Under the pieces are notes generated by a model. The model was not told the origin of the DNA. It saw only the letters and a program-made list of their open reading frames with translations, and searched no databases. DNA of 50,367 nt from contig CAMEON010000010.1 of the NCBI GenBank assembly GCA_945929845.1, positions 1 through 50,367 on the forward strand, given 5' to 3'. Both the position numbers and the translations under genes were made by a program. The stretch is from an uncultured Clostridia bacterium. GTDB lineage: Bacteria; Bacillota; Clostridia; Oscillospirales; CAG-272. The first letter of the stretch is position 1. Every line of letters starts with the position of its first letter. Below are positions 27,565 to 36,931 of the stretch, in pieces.

Positions 27565-29613
27565 CTACTTGTTGTAAACCGCAATGACCTTGGCGGCCAC
27601 ATTGCCAGGCACCACATCGTATCCGGTGACGGTGTAGTCAAACCAGCCCCGACCCTGGGTCATGGCACGCAGGGAGATGGGGTAGTCGGAAAGCTCCGAC
27701 TTGGGAGCGGTAGCCTGCACGGTGGTATACCCGGACTTCTCCTCGCAGGGGCTCATGCCCATCACACTGCCCCGGCGCTTGTTCAGGTCGCCCATCACAT
27801 CGCCCACCAGACTCTCCGGTACGGTGACGGACAGCTCGCCCACCGGCTCCAGCAGAACCGGAGCACTTAACTCCAGGCACTTCTTGTATGCCAGGTTGGC
27901 GGCGGTCTTGAAGGACAGCTCATCCGAGTCCACCGCATGGTAGGAGCCGTCGTACAGCTCCGCCTTCAGCCGCACCAGCGGGAAGCCCACGGCACCCTTC
28001 TGCATGGCGTCCTGAAGTCCCTTTTCCACTGCGGGGATGAAGTTCTTGGGCACGGAGCCGCCCACCGTGGCATCCACGAAGGTCAGTCCCTCCTCGTCGC
28101 CGGGCATGAAGCGGATCTTGACATGGCCGTACTGGCCGGAGCCGCCGTTCTGCTTCTTGTGCTTGCCCTCCACATCACAGCTCTTGGTGATCATCTCACG
28201 GTAGGCGATCTTCGGCTCCTCCAGCCGGACATTGACGCCGAACCGGCTCTTGAGTCTGGAGGCGATCACAGCCAGGTGCATGTCTCCGATACCGTAGATC
28301 AGCATCTGCCTGGTCTCCGGGTTGTTCTCAAACCGCAGGGTCAGATCCTCCTCCAGCATCCGGGCGATGGACTGGGAGATCTTGCTGTCGTCCTTGGCAC
28401 TCTCCGGCACCAGAGCACGGCACAGGTAGGGCGTAGGATACTTGACCGGAGCATAGGCGGTATCACCGGATGCGGACAGGGTATCGTTGGTGTTGGTCGC
28501 AGTCAGCTTGGCGACCATACCCAGGTCTCCGCAGGCCAGCTCATCCACCTCGGTCTGCTCCTTGCCCCGCATGATGTAAATGCGCGCCATCTTCTCCATC
28601 GCTCCGGAGCGCAGGTTCCGCAGGGCGGCATCCCGGCGCAGGACACCGGTCATGACCTTGAAGAAGGTCATCTTACCCACGAAGGGGTCGGCGATGGTCT
28701 TGTAGACGAACAGAGCGGGATCCCCCTCCGGATCGATGGCCACCGGCTTGCCGTTGGCATCCTTCTCTGTCTTGCGGGCGGTAGGCCGGGGGAAGGAACC
28801 GGCGATGGCATCCAGCATGGCCACCACGCCCCACAGATGGATGGCAGACCCGCAGTACACCGGCACGATGGTACCCTCAATGATGCCATTGTGCAGTGCC
28901 TCCACGGACTCCTCCTTGGTGAAGGATTCGCCCTCAAAGAATTTCTCCATCAGCTCGTCGGAGGTACCGGCCAGCGCCTCGTTCAGGGCATCCTTGTACT
29001 CGGCGGCAGTGTGCTCCCAACCGATGCGCATGGCGATCTCGGTGCGCTTGCCATTCTGGTCGTACTTGAAGGCCTTCATGTCGATGAGGTCGATCATGGT
29101 CACATCCTTGCCTGTCTCCACCGGGATGAACACCGGGCAGACCGACACGCCGAAGGTGGCGTGCAACTGGCGGAACACCCGGCCGAACTTGGTCTCGTCA
29201 TCGTCGCACTTGTTGACAAAGAAGGCACGGGGGATCCCGGCGGCACAGGCATTGTCCCAGGCCAGCTCGGTGCCCACCTCCACGCCGGACTTGCCGTCCA
29301 CGCAGATGACGGCGGCATCCGCCACCCGCACGGCCTGCTTGACCTCACCGGTGAAATCCAGGAAGCCGGGGGTATCTATCACATTGATCTTGGTGTCCTT
29401 CCAGGTCATGTATGCCGGCGTAGCGGCCAGCGAGAACCCACGGGCCTTGGCCTCCGGGTCGTAGTCGCAAGTGGTGTTCCCCTGGGTGGTGTTGCCGAGC
29501 CGGTCGATGCTCTTGGTCACATACAGCATCGCCTCGGCCAGCGAGGTCTTTCCGCATCCGCTGTGGCCCAGGAGGGCCAGGTTCCGGATCTGCTTGGTAT
29601 TGAAATCTGCCAT
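27565..29613 (-). CDS. Elongation factor G-like protein (divergent EF-G paralogue)
   Basis: P-loop GHSGCGKTSLAEAML, DTPGFLDF, NKCDDD; EF-G domains III-V (GGSGQYGHVKIRF...GSVPKNFIPAVEKGLQDAM). Confidence 0.9.
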   Translation of the reverse strand: MADFNTKQIRNLALLGHSGCGKTSLAEAMLYVTKSIDRLGNTTQGNTTCDYDPEAKARGFSLAATPAYMTWKDTKINVIDTPGFLDFTGEVKQAVRVADAAVICVDGKSGVEVGTELAWDNACAAGIPRAFFVNKCDDDETKFGRVFRQLHATFGVSVCPVFIPVETGKDVTMIDLIDMKAFKYDQNGKRTEIAMRIGWEHTAAEYKDALNEALAGTSDELMEKFFEGESFTKEESVEALHNGIIEGTIVPVYCGSAIHLWGVVAMLDAIAGSFPRPTARKTEKDANGKPVAIDPEGDPALFVYKTIADPFVGKMTFFKVMTGVLRRDAALRNLRSGAMEKMARIYIMRGKEQTEVDELACGDLGMVAKLTATNTNDTLSASGDTAYAPVKYPTPYLCRALVPESAKDDSKISQSIARMLEEDLTLRFENNPETRQMLIYGIGDMHLAVIASRLKSRFGVNVRLEEPKIAYREMITKSCDVEGKHKKQNGGSGQYGHVKIRFMPGDEEGLTFVDATVGGSVPKNFIPAVEKGLQDAMQKGAVGFPLVRLKAELYDGSYHAVDSDELSFKTAANLAYKKCLELSAPVLLEPVGELSVTVPESLVGDVMGDLNKRRGSVMGMSPCEEKSGYTTVQATAPKSELSDYPISLRAMTQGRGWFDYTVTGYDVVPGNVAAKVIAVYNK

Positions 29614-29913
29614 TTTGAATCACCTTCATCCGCCGCCGGGTGTCCGAGCAGACACGCAGGGGGAGGACGCCTTTCTTTTTGCTTCAGCTGTAGCTGTATT
29701 TGTATGCGGTATGCGTGATCTCCGTGACCGGTTACGCCCGAACCGGGCACCGTTCCCGCAGGCAATCTGCCGCACGCCGTACCGGAAGAATAAGTACGAT
29801 TGCACAAAATTCATGGCTATGCATCGCCTATTTTCGGTATCGTACCTATTATACATGATTTCCCGCTTTTTTTCAATACGCTAAAATCAGTTTTTTCTAT
29901 ACCGGGCGTAGAA

Positions 29914-29941
29914 ATAAAGCGCACATTTTTGTGCGCTTTAT
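29914..29941. terminator. Perfect hairpin downstream of tatD-type gene
   Basis: ATAAAGCGCACA tttt TGTGCGCTTTAT, 12-bp stem. Confidence 0.7.
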
Positions 29942-29961
29942 ACAAATCCGGTGTCCGGTTT

Positions 29962-30807
29962 TCACAGATCCGTCAGAAATTCCCGCAGGTGAAAGAGCTG
30001 ATCCGCCCCCCGGGTGGTCACCTCCGCCAGCTCCGCCACGGTCATGCCGTGGAGGTCAGCCACCACCCGGGCAATGGCAGGCAGATACCCGGAGTGATTG
30101 ACCTGCCCCCGGTAGGGGACGGGAGCCATGTAGGGGCAGTCCGTCTCAAGCAGCAGTCGCTCCGGCGGCACCGAGGCGGCCACCTCCCGCACCCGCTGGG
30201 CATTTTTGAAAGTGACGGAACCGCCGAAGGCGATGTACCACCCCCGGTCAACCAACTGACGGGCCATTTCCGCACTACCGCTGTAGCCGTGGAACACGCC
30301 CCGCACCGCCGGGTGGCGCAGAACAGCCTCAAAGCAGTCCCCGTGAGCCTCCCGGTCGTGGATGATCACCGGCAGACCCAGCTTCTCCGCCAGGGAGAGC
30401 TGACCCTCAAAGAAGGCCATCTGCCGCTCCCTGTCCACCGGTTGCCAGTGGTTGTCCAGCCCGATCTCCCCGATGGCCACGATCTTATCCCGCCGCCGGG
30501 CGGCCGGGTCAGAGAGCCAGTCCTCCAGCTGGGACAGCTCCGTGTCCGGATCCAGGGGGACGGTGGTCTCATCGTAGGCCTGACAGTCCTCCGGGTGGAT
30601 GCCCACTGCCGCTACCATGAAGGGGTAGCGGGCGGCCTCCTGCACCACCGTGCGGCTGTTCTCCAGGTTGGTGCCCACATGGATGATGCCCCGGACGCAG
30701 GACAGGAAGGCAGGGTCGGTCAGCAGTCCCGCCGCCCCGCCGGGAAGCGTGTCGAATTTTTTGTCAAAGTAGTGGGCATGAGTGTCAATGAATGCAGTGT
30801 CAGACAT
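29962..30807 (-). CDS. TatD family hydrolase
   Basis: FIDTHAHYFDKKF...GIHPEDCQAYDE...AIGEIGLDNHW...VIIHDREAHGDCFEAVL...FHGYSGSAEMA...LLLETDCPYMAPVPYRG. Confidence 0.92.
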   Translation of the reverse strand: MSDTAFIDTHAHYFDKKFDTLPGGAAGLLTDPAFLSCVRGIIHVGTNLENSRTVVQEAARYPFMVAAVGIHPEDCQAYDETTVPLDPDTELSQLEDWLSDPAARRRDKIVAIGEIGLDNHWQPVDRERQMAFFEGQLSLAEKLGLPVIIHDREAHGDCFEAVLRHPAVRGVFHGYSGSAEMARQLVDRGWYIAFGGSVTFKNAQRVREVAASVPPERLLLETDCPYMAPVPYRGQVNHSGYLPAIARVVADLHGMTVAELAEVTTRGADQLFHLREFLTDL

Positions 30808-31020
30808 AGCGGCTCCTTCTTTCCGGAAAGCGGCCAGGCGGTAAGCCGATCAGCTACCCCCAACAGCGTATACCACAGTATACCATACAATCCCGGAATT
30901 ATCAAGTGGAACTGATGTTTTTGTTGCAGTTCGGTGCGAGCGCAGAAGGATCGGGCGATGATTCTGCTTTTTCGATGGGGTTTTTACGAGCTAGATTCGG
31001 GGCAACGGTGGACGGCCGTT

Positions 31021-32073
31021 TTATGGCTTCAATCTGTACGCATGCGGCGTTCTGCCAGTCTGCGCCTTAAACGCCTTGTAAAAAGAACTACAGCTTTCAA
31101 ATCCGATGGACAAACCGATTTCGGCAACAGGCAGATCAGTGGTTTTCAATAAATGGCAAGCCTCATTGATCTTCATGCGCTGAAGAATGGCAACAAAATT
31201 GGTGTTTGTGTCCATTTTTATCAATCGGCTGAGATAGGACGGCGAATAATTAAAGGTCTGGGCTACGCTTTGTAGTGTCGCTGTTTTGAAATTCCGTTTT
31301 AAGAAAGCCAGTATGTCAGCCGTGACCTGATTCTTGTATACGCCCTTCGTTTCCGCCATGGATGGCTGTAAGGGCGTGATCTCTGCGAGCATCGTCAAAG
31401 CAGATGTCATCATGGCAGTAGCTTGGATGTCATTGGGCGTATGTCGGGTGGAGCGCAGTTTTGTCAGGATCAAAAGCTGCAACTGCTCATGGAAGGTTTC
31501 CGGGCACCACTCGTTTTTTATATAGTAACACTTTTCAATATTGGCGCAAAAAATGCTATTGTAAAGGAATGACACAAGTGCCGTGCCATATGTGTGCAGA
31601 ATATTCTGGTAAATGACATCAAAAGACGATGCTTTCAGGAGGATATTTATGAGCGTTCCCTCGCAGTTGGCCAAGCTGTGCTCCGTATAGGGGGGAATGA
31701 TGCAGATGTCCCCCTGGTTCATGTGAATCGTTTGGTCACAGATGATATTATCCACTGTTCCATCCAGAAGGTAGGAAAGCTCAAAAAATTCGTGCGCGTG
31801 TGTAAAAGAAGGAGTATACCGACAGTGGTGCAGTACGATGAGGTGTGTCTGATCGTCAAAATAGTCGCTTTCCACAAGCAATTCAAACGGTGCCGCCACC
31901 AGCTTTGGAATAAACATATGGTAGTGATCCAAGAGGGCAACATCCGCTTCTTTGTAAAACTGCTCCACCGTCCCCTCACGGACTGCATTTCTATACGCTT
32001 CATACACCTGCTCTGCCCATCGGTCTACCGTGATCAATTCATTGATTTCACTCTTATGATAATTACAAAACAT
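31021..32073 (-). CDS. AraC family transcriptional regulator
   Basis: Cupin N-terminus (LHHCRYTPSFTHAHEFFELSYLLDG) and C-terminal AraC HTHs; start MFCNYHKSEINELI. Confidence 0.88.
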   Translation of the reverse strand: MFCNYHKSEINELITVDRWAEQVYEAYRNAVREGTVEQFYKEADVALLDHYHMFIPKLVAAPFELLVESDYFDDQTHLIVLHHCRYTPSFTHAHEFFELSYLLDGTVDNIICDQTIHMNQGDICIIPPYTEHSLANCEGTLINILLKASSFDVIYQNILHTYGTALVSFLYNSIFCANIEKCYYIKNEWCPETFHEQLQLLILTKLRSTRHTPNDIQATAMMTSALTMLAEITPLQPSMAETKGVYKNQVTADILAFLKRNFKTATLQSVAQTFNYSPSYLSRLIKMDTNTNFVAILQRMKINEACHLLKTTDLPVAEIGLSIGFESCSSFYKAFKAQTGRTPHAYRLKP

Positions 32074-32188
32074 AGTCCCCTCCTTCTGGATCGGTTCGGT
32101 TTTTCCATTATAACATCTGCTCCGGTGACTGTCAATTCTGAATGAACAAAAAATCAAAAAATGACACATATTTAGTGCAACCAGAGCA

Positions 32189-32217
32189 TTGTGTATCCCC
32201 CTCTGCCAAGGTATAAT
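32189..32217 (+). promoter_or_regulatory. Sigma-A-like promoter upstream of NPCBM protein
   Basis: TTGTGT-17 nt-TATAAT. Confidence 0.7.
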
Positions 32218-32247
32218 AAGGGCAATACCGGAAAAGGAGGGTATTTT

Positions 32248-34023
32248 ATGAAACGCGTATCTACACACACACGCAGAGCACTCTGCTTCATCCTGTCCGT
32301 TTTGTTGGTTTTCAGCACCCTGGTTTGCATCACCATCCAGACAGTTTTGGCAGAAGAGCCTGATTCCGTTTATGTCAGCGACCTTGCATGTACCCATTGG
32401 GAAATGATCCAATCGTCCTCAGACAATCCGGCCTCTCCGTATCGTCCGAGCTTCAACTGCAACGAGCAAGGCGGAACGCTTACGATCGCAGGTGTAGAGT
32501 ATGAAAAGGGACTGCGGACCCACCCTGACCAGACAGCTCCGGCAGTGTTCGTGTACGACATCAGTACACTCAATTACAAGTATTTCAGCGCAACCGTCGG
32601 AAAAGACAGCCTCGGCGGAGAGGGTCTGGTCCGGTTTGTGGTTTGCGTAGACGATCAGGAAGTTGCAACCAGCCGTGAACTGGCGTTCGGTGAAAGCCAG
32701 TTCATACAGTGCTCCGTGGAAGGCGGCAGCAAGCTGTCCCTTTATGTGTACAATGTGGATGGCTGTGCGTTCGATTCGTCCGCATGGGGAAATGCTTTGC
32801 TCTCGCAAGAGCCTGTACAGGACACAGCCGATACCGATACGGACGATCCGCACACACCTGCTCCGACAAATCAGTACGACCCGGAAAGGGATGACTATAA
32901 GGGCGAATACCAGCCGATTTATTCCGGAACGGAAGAAGAAATATTCGTAAGCGATCTGAAGTGGAAAAACTGGCGTATGATCGCCTCTCATTCCGGACAG
33001 GCCTCCCCGCAGTATCAGCCATCCTTCAATTGCAACGAAGCAGGAGGAACCATTGTCATCAACAATGTGTCCTATGAGAAAGGGATCCGTACACATCCGG
33101 ATGCGGAAACACCCGCCGATGTCGTGTATGATATCAGTGCGTACAGTGAGCAGTACAGGTACTTCGTTGCGACCGTAGGGCGGGACAGTGCCTCGGCAGG
33201 CGGTGGATTCGTTCGGTTTCAGGTTCTTGTTGACGGAAATCTGATTGCGGAAAGTCCTGATCTGACCCTTGGAGAAGATTATGTGATCTGTGCTGACATT
33301 CATGGGGGAAGCACGCTGACACTGCGGGTGGATCCCACGGCTGACTCCTTCCATCACGATTCCTCGGCATGGGGCAATGCCCGGCTATGCAACATGACTG
33401 TACAGTCGATCGCCTTGGAAGAGGCCCCCTTCAAGCTCAACTACCATGTGGGGGATGACCTGAATCTCGCCGGTTGCTATATCATGGTTGTTTACGATAC
33501 CGGATACAGTTGCACCGAGGAAGTAGACCTATCCATGGTATCCGGCTATGACCTGACGCAGGTAGGCAAACAAACCGTTACCATTACCGCATACGGGCAA
33601 ACGGCTTCCTTTGATATTCAGGTCGTTGCCGACGAAACAGAACCGGAAACCGAAACCGACACAGAGCCAACCACAGAAACAGAAGCAGAACCGACCACAG
33701 AAACAGAAGCAGAAACAGAGACAGAGACAGAAACGGACACGGAAACAGAGACAGAAACAGAAACGGAAACAGAAACAGAGACGGAAGAAGAACCGACCAT
33801 TGAGACCAATGATCCGACTACCGAAGACGGCACGGCTACAATACAGGGAAGCGAAACACAAGCCATAACCACTTCAGCAACCACGGATACGCAGGGAGGC
33901 GGTGGATGTACATCCCTGCTGTCCGGCATGGGACCCGCTGTTGTGCTGTCCTGCGCAGTCGCCCTGGTTTCTATTCGAAAAAAAGGAACACATCATGACC
34001 GTACCGAAAGCACGAGGCGGTAA
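32248..34023 (+). CDS. Secreted surface protein with two NPCBM/NEW2-like domains, Ig-like domain, Thr/Glu repeat stalk and C-terminal TM anchor
   Basis: Signal peptide; two repeats (VYVSDLACTHWEMIQSSSDNPASPYRPSFNCNEQGGTLTIAGVEYEKGLRTHP and IFVSDLKWKNWRMIASHSGQASPQYQPSFNCNEAGGTIVINNVSYEKGIRTHP); TETETE linker; GMGPAVVLSCAVALVSIRKK tail. Confidence 0.85.
   Translation: MKRVSTHTRRALCFILSVLLVFSTLVCITIQTVLAEEPDSVYVSDLACTHWEMIQSSSDNPASPYRPSFNCNEQGGTLTIAGVEYEKGLRTHPDQTAPAVFVYDISTLNYKYFSATVGKDSLGGEGLVRFVVCVDDQEVATSRELAFGESQFIQCSVEGGSKLSLYVYNVDGCAFDSSAWGNALLSQEPVQDTADTDTDDPHTPAPTNQYDPERDDYKGEYQPIYSGTEEEIFVSDLKWKNWRMIASHSGQASPQYQPSFNCNEAGGTIVINNVSYEKGIRTHPDAETPADVVYDISAYSEQYRYFVATVGRDSASAGGGFVRFQVLVDGNLIAESPDLTLGEDYVICADIHGGSTLTLRVDPTADSFHHDSSAWGNARLCNMTVQSIALEEAPFKLNYHVGDDLNLAGCYIMVVYDTGYSCTEEVDLSMVSGYDLTQVGKQTVTITAYGQTASFDIQVVADETEPETETDTEPTTETEAEPTTETEAETETETETDTETETETETETETETEEEPTIETNDPTTEDGTATIQGSETQAITTSATTDTQGGGGCTSLLSGMGPAVVLSCAVALVSIRKKGTHHDRTESTRR
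33640..33795 (+). repeat. Low-complexity Thr/Glu-coding repeat
   Basis: Repeated acagaaacagag/gagaca-type hexamers coding TETETE. Confidence 0.9.
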
Positions 34024-34081
34024 GTCCGTTTCAGCTTTTTGTACCAACGCTTTTATAGCAGAATGGAGATTACAGATTACT

Positions 34082-36334
34082 ATGAAAAAAATTCTACTTA
34101 CCCTGGCTTCCCTGTTTATCTTGCTTTGGATTTCAGGGTGTGTCGGTACCGCTGACCCGTCAGCGCAAACCGGTACCGATGCGGATCATTCGACCGACAG
34201 CATACTTGACAGTACGCCTGAAAGCATAGAAGAAACGCAGACCGAAGCCAAAATGGAAACTGAAACACCCGAAGAATCTGCGGAGGCCGAAACATTGAGA
34301 AATGAGATCCACTATTTTGAAGACTTTCCCCTCGCTGAAACCGCAAGCAAAGGGATTCAACCGACTATCACAGAGAAAAAGACTGCGCTTGCAGAAGCAG
34401 AAAGAATACTGAACGATTTGTCCTTGTTGCCCATTTCCTTTCGGTACGGAGGCACGCAGTTCAAGGGCTTAGGCGAGGCATTCACCGAAAAAGGAAGAAC
34501 AGTCGTAAAAACAGACACCTCTGTATCTGTAACTGTCGTCACAGATTACGATGAAAAGCTGCGTGCGACAGCTGTCATCACGGTATATCCTGATTATTGT
34601 GCCTATGAGTGGACTGTCTGGTTTTCCAATATTGGCAGTGAAAACACGGAGGTTCTCTCAAATGTGAATGCGGCGGACATTGTGTTTATCGGGGAATCTC
34701 CGATGGTTCAGGGCATTACAGGAGACGGTGGAACCGGGGATGGCCCCTACTCGCCATATTGTACGGAGCTGTCATCTGTCGGAACGGCGAACTTCCAAAA
34801 CGAAACCGGCAGGCCCAATGAAGGGCAGAACACATACTATCAGCTCACAACCGAAAATGACGGCGTCTTTATTTCCATTGGGTGGCCCGGTTGCTGGACT
34901 GCATCGTTTGAATATGATGCAAGCACCGCACAGACGCATTTCACTGCCGGGCAGAGGTATCTGAATACCTATCTAAAACCCGGAGAAGCCATCCGAACAC
35001 CTATGATGTCCTTCCTATTCTACAGTGGGAGCGACGAAAACAGGGCGACCAATCTTTGGCGGCATTGGTTTATTGATTGCAATATCCGCACCATTAAGGG
35101 CGAGAAGTTCCAGCCCGCACTGATGAGTTCTGCCTCCTGGAAATACTCTTGCATGGAAAAGGCCACTGATACCAACCAGTGTCAATGGATCCGGGATTAC
35201 ATAAAGGGCGGCGTGAACCTGGATTATTTCTGGATGGACGCCGGGTGGTATTACAAGACCGGCACGACATCCCTGACATCATGGCTGGAATCCGGCAACT
35301 GGAATGTGGACAAGAGCCGGTTCCCTTCCGGAATGGCCGACATCAGCGGATATGCGGCACAGAATCAGTGTAAAACCATTCTTTGGTTTGAGCCGGAGGT
35401 GGTTCGTCTGCGGAATGCGGAGCTGGATCAGGATGGCATCCGCCCGGAATGGATATTGGGTGTCGATGACGGTAACTGGCGACTTGCAGATTACGGGAAC
35501 GATGACTTTGTTGAATGGCTGACAAAGCGGGTGATGTCCATCATGGAGGAGGGCGATATATCCATATACCGCCAGGACTTTGGTTTCAGCTCCCCTGTGA
35601 GTGTGTGGCGTAAGGCAGATGGTGATAAGAGACGCACCGGCATGACAGAGAACAAGTATATTCAGGGTTATTTGAAGTTCTGGGACAATCTGATCCAATG
35701 GAATCCGGATCTGATGATCGATACCTGCGCCAGCGGAGGGAATCGCACGGATCTGGAGACCCTGCGACGCTCCGTTCCCTTGCATAAAACCGACTACGAC
35801 TACTCGAATCAGAATGAGAAACAGGCGATGAGCCAATCCCTCTTTGCCTGGATACCCTATTTTGGTGCGGTCACAACGGGGCCGGATGCCAGTGCCTATA
35901 CCGTATCGGAATACGATCTGTACAGTTCTTTCTGCTCAGCCGTTGTCCTTGACTATGTGCCCAACAGCAATATGAATTGGGATGTGATGGCACGGTTATG
36001 CCAACAATGGGAGGGCATCAAGAACTACTATTACTGTGACTACTACCCGCTCACGGAATGGAGCAATGACAGCACCTCATGGCGCGGATGGGAATTCTTT
36101 GATCCGGAAAGTGACTCCGGATTCTTGCAGATGTTCCGGCCGGAAAACGCCGCATCCGGTTCCTATCGGGTCAAATTGGGCGGCCTTGATCCAGATACCG
36201 TATATGAGATCGTTGATGGGAACGGTACCTGCGTGCTATCCGGAACCGGCTCTCAACTGGCAGACCACGGCTTCGAGATCCAGTTAGGTGCCCGTGAGGC
36301 GATTCTCCTGATGGTACACGCGGAAAAAACCTGA
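34082..36334 (+). CDS. Glycoside hydrolase family 36 (alpha-galactosidase) lipoprotein
   Basis: Lipobox LLWISGC; DYFWMDAGWYY, KTILWFEPEVV, YRQDFGF, LMIDTCASGGNRTDLETLRRSV GH36 signatures. Confidence 0.9.
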   Translation: MKKILLTLASLFILLWISGCVGTADPSAQTGTDADHSTDSILDSTPESIEETQTEAKMETETPEESAEAETLRNEIHYFEDFPLAETASKGIQPTITEKKTALAEAERILNDLSLLPISFRYGGTQFKGLGEAFTEKGRTVVKTDTSVSVTVVTDYDEKLRATAVITVYPDYCAYEWTVWFSNIGSENTEVLSNVNAADIVFIGESPMVQGITGDGGTGDGPYSPYCTELSSVGTANFQNETGRPNEGQNTYYQLTTENDGVFISIGWPGCWTASFEYDASTAQTHFTAGQRYLNTYLKPGEAIRTPMMSFLFYSGSDENRATNLWRHWFIDCNIRTIKGEKFQPALMSSASWKYSCMEKATDTNQCQWIRDYIKGGVNLDYFWMDAGWYYKTGTTSLTSWLESGNWNVDKSRFPSGMADISGYAAQNQCKTILWFEPEVVRLRNAELDQDGIRPEWILGVDDGNWRLADYGNDDFVEWLTKRVMSIMEEGDISIYRQDFGFSSPVSVWRKADGDKRRTGMTENKYIQGYLKFWDNLIQWNPDLMIDTCASGGNRTDLETLRRSVPLHKTDYDYSNQNEKQAMSQSLFAWIPYFGAVTTGPDASAYTVSEYDLYSSFCSAVVLDYVPNSNMNWDVMARLCQQWEGIKNYYYCDYYPLTEWSNDSTSWRGWEFFDPESDSGFLQMFRPENAASGSYRVKLGGLDPDTVYEIVDGNGTCVLSGTGSQLADHGFEIQLGAREAILLMVHAEKT

Positions 36335-36480
36335 GCACCGTTTCTCCTGCGTCTATCAATCCCTGTGTGATATGTGACGATCAATTCAAAAGAGCCCCAT
36401 CGGAGCCAGCCGCAGTCGTTGTACTGCGATCTCCTCCGATGGAGCCAAGGCGAACAAACATAATGACTCAACTGCGCTCT

Positions 36481-36508
36481 GGCCGCCTTCGGGCGGCTTT
36501 CTTTTTGA
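36481..36508 (+). terminator. Rho-independent terminator
   Basis: GCCGCCttcgGGCGGC followed by TTTCTTTTT. Confidence 0.8.
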
Positions 36509-36651
36509 GAAGCAAGCGCAGGAGGATCGGGCGGCGCTGAAAAAAGCGAGCGCATCAGAAGCGCCCGCCTTTCATCGTGTGGGTCAATTTACTGCAACAG
36601 TGCATAAGGAAACCTCAGAAGGATGGGGTCATCGCCAAGCAGCTCCTTTAG

Positions 36652-36812
36652 GGCACCACTGAATTAATGAGGTGGTACAGATTCGGTACAGATTTTTTTT
36701 GCCTGCGATTGCGAAAAACGCAAGATGTACTGGATGTACATCGAGTTTTTCGGCAAGAAGCAGGCGGGAAAAGATGTGCCGAAGATGTGCCGCCGAATCA
36801 ATCAGCGGTTCC
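36652..36812 (+). repeat. MITE-like repeat family 1, copy 3 (161 bp)
   Basis: Starts GGCACCACTGAATT (diverged end), ends AATCAGCGGTTCC; TTAG at 36648-36651 and 36813-36816. Confidence 0.9.
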
Positions 36813-36835
36813 TTAGACAAAAAACGATTTTTCCC

Positions 36836-36864
36836 TTGACAATGGGCATTTCCTGTGCTACAAT
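36836..36864 (+). promoter_or_regulatory. Consensus-like sigma-A promoter
   Basis: TTGACA-17 nt-TACAAT, 23 bp after the end of repeat copy 3. Confidence 0.8.
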
Positions 36865-36931
36865 GAGCTTGCTTATGAATGTATCTGTATTTCAGAAACA
36901 CTCATAAAGAAAACTGAAACGGAGAAAAACC

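Noticed and set aside
25520-29718. Large + ORFs over GH3 and EF-G genes (685 aa and 593 aa)
   Set aside because: Antisense shadows of well-supported genes.
33529-33929. Cys/Phe- and Val/Ser-rich minus ORFs in the TETETE region
   Set aside because: Reverse frames of a low-complexity repeat, not genes.
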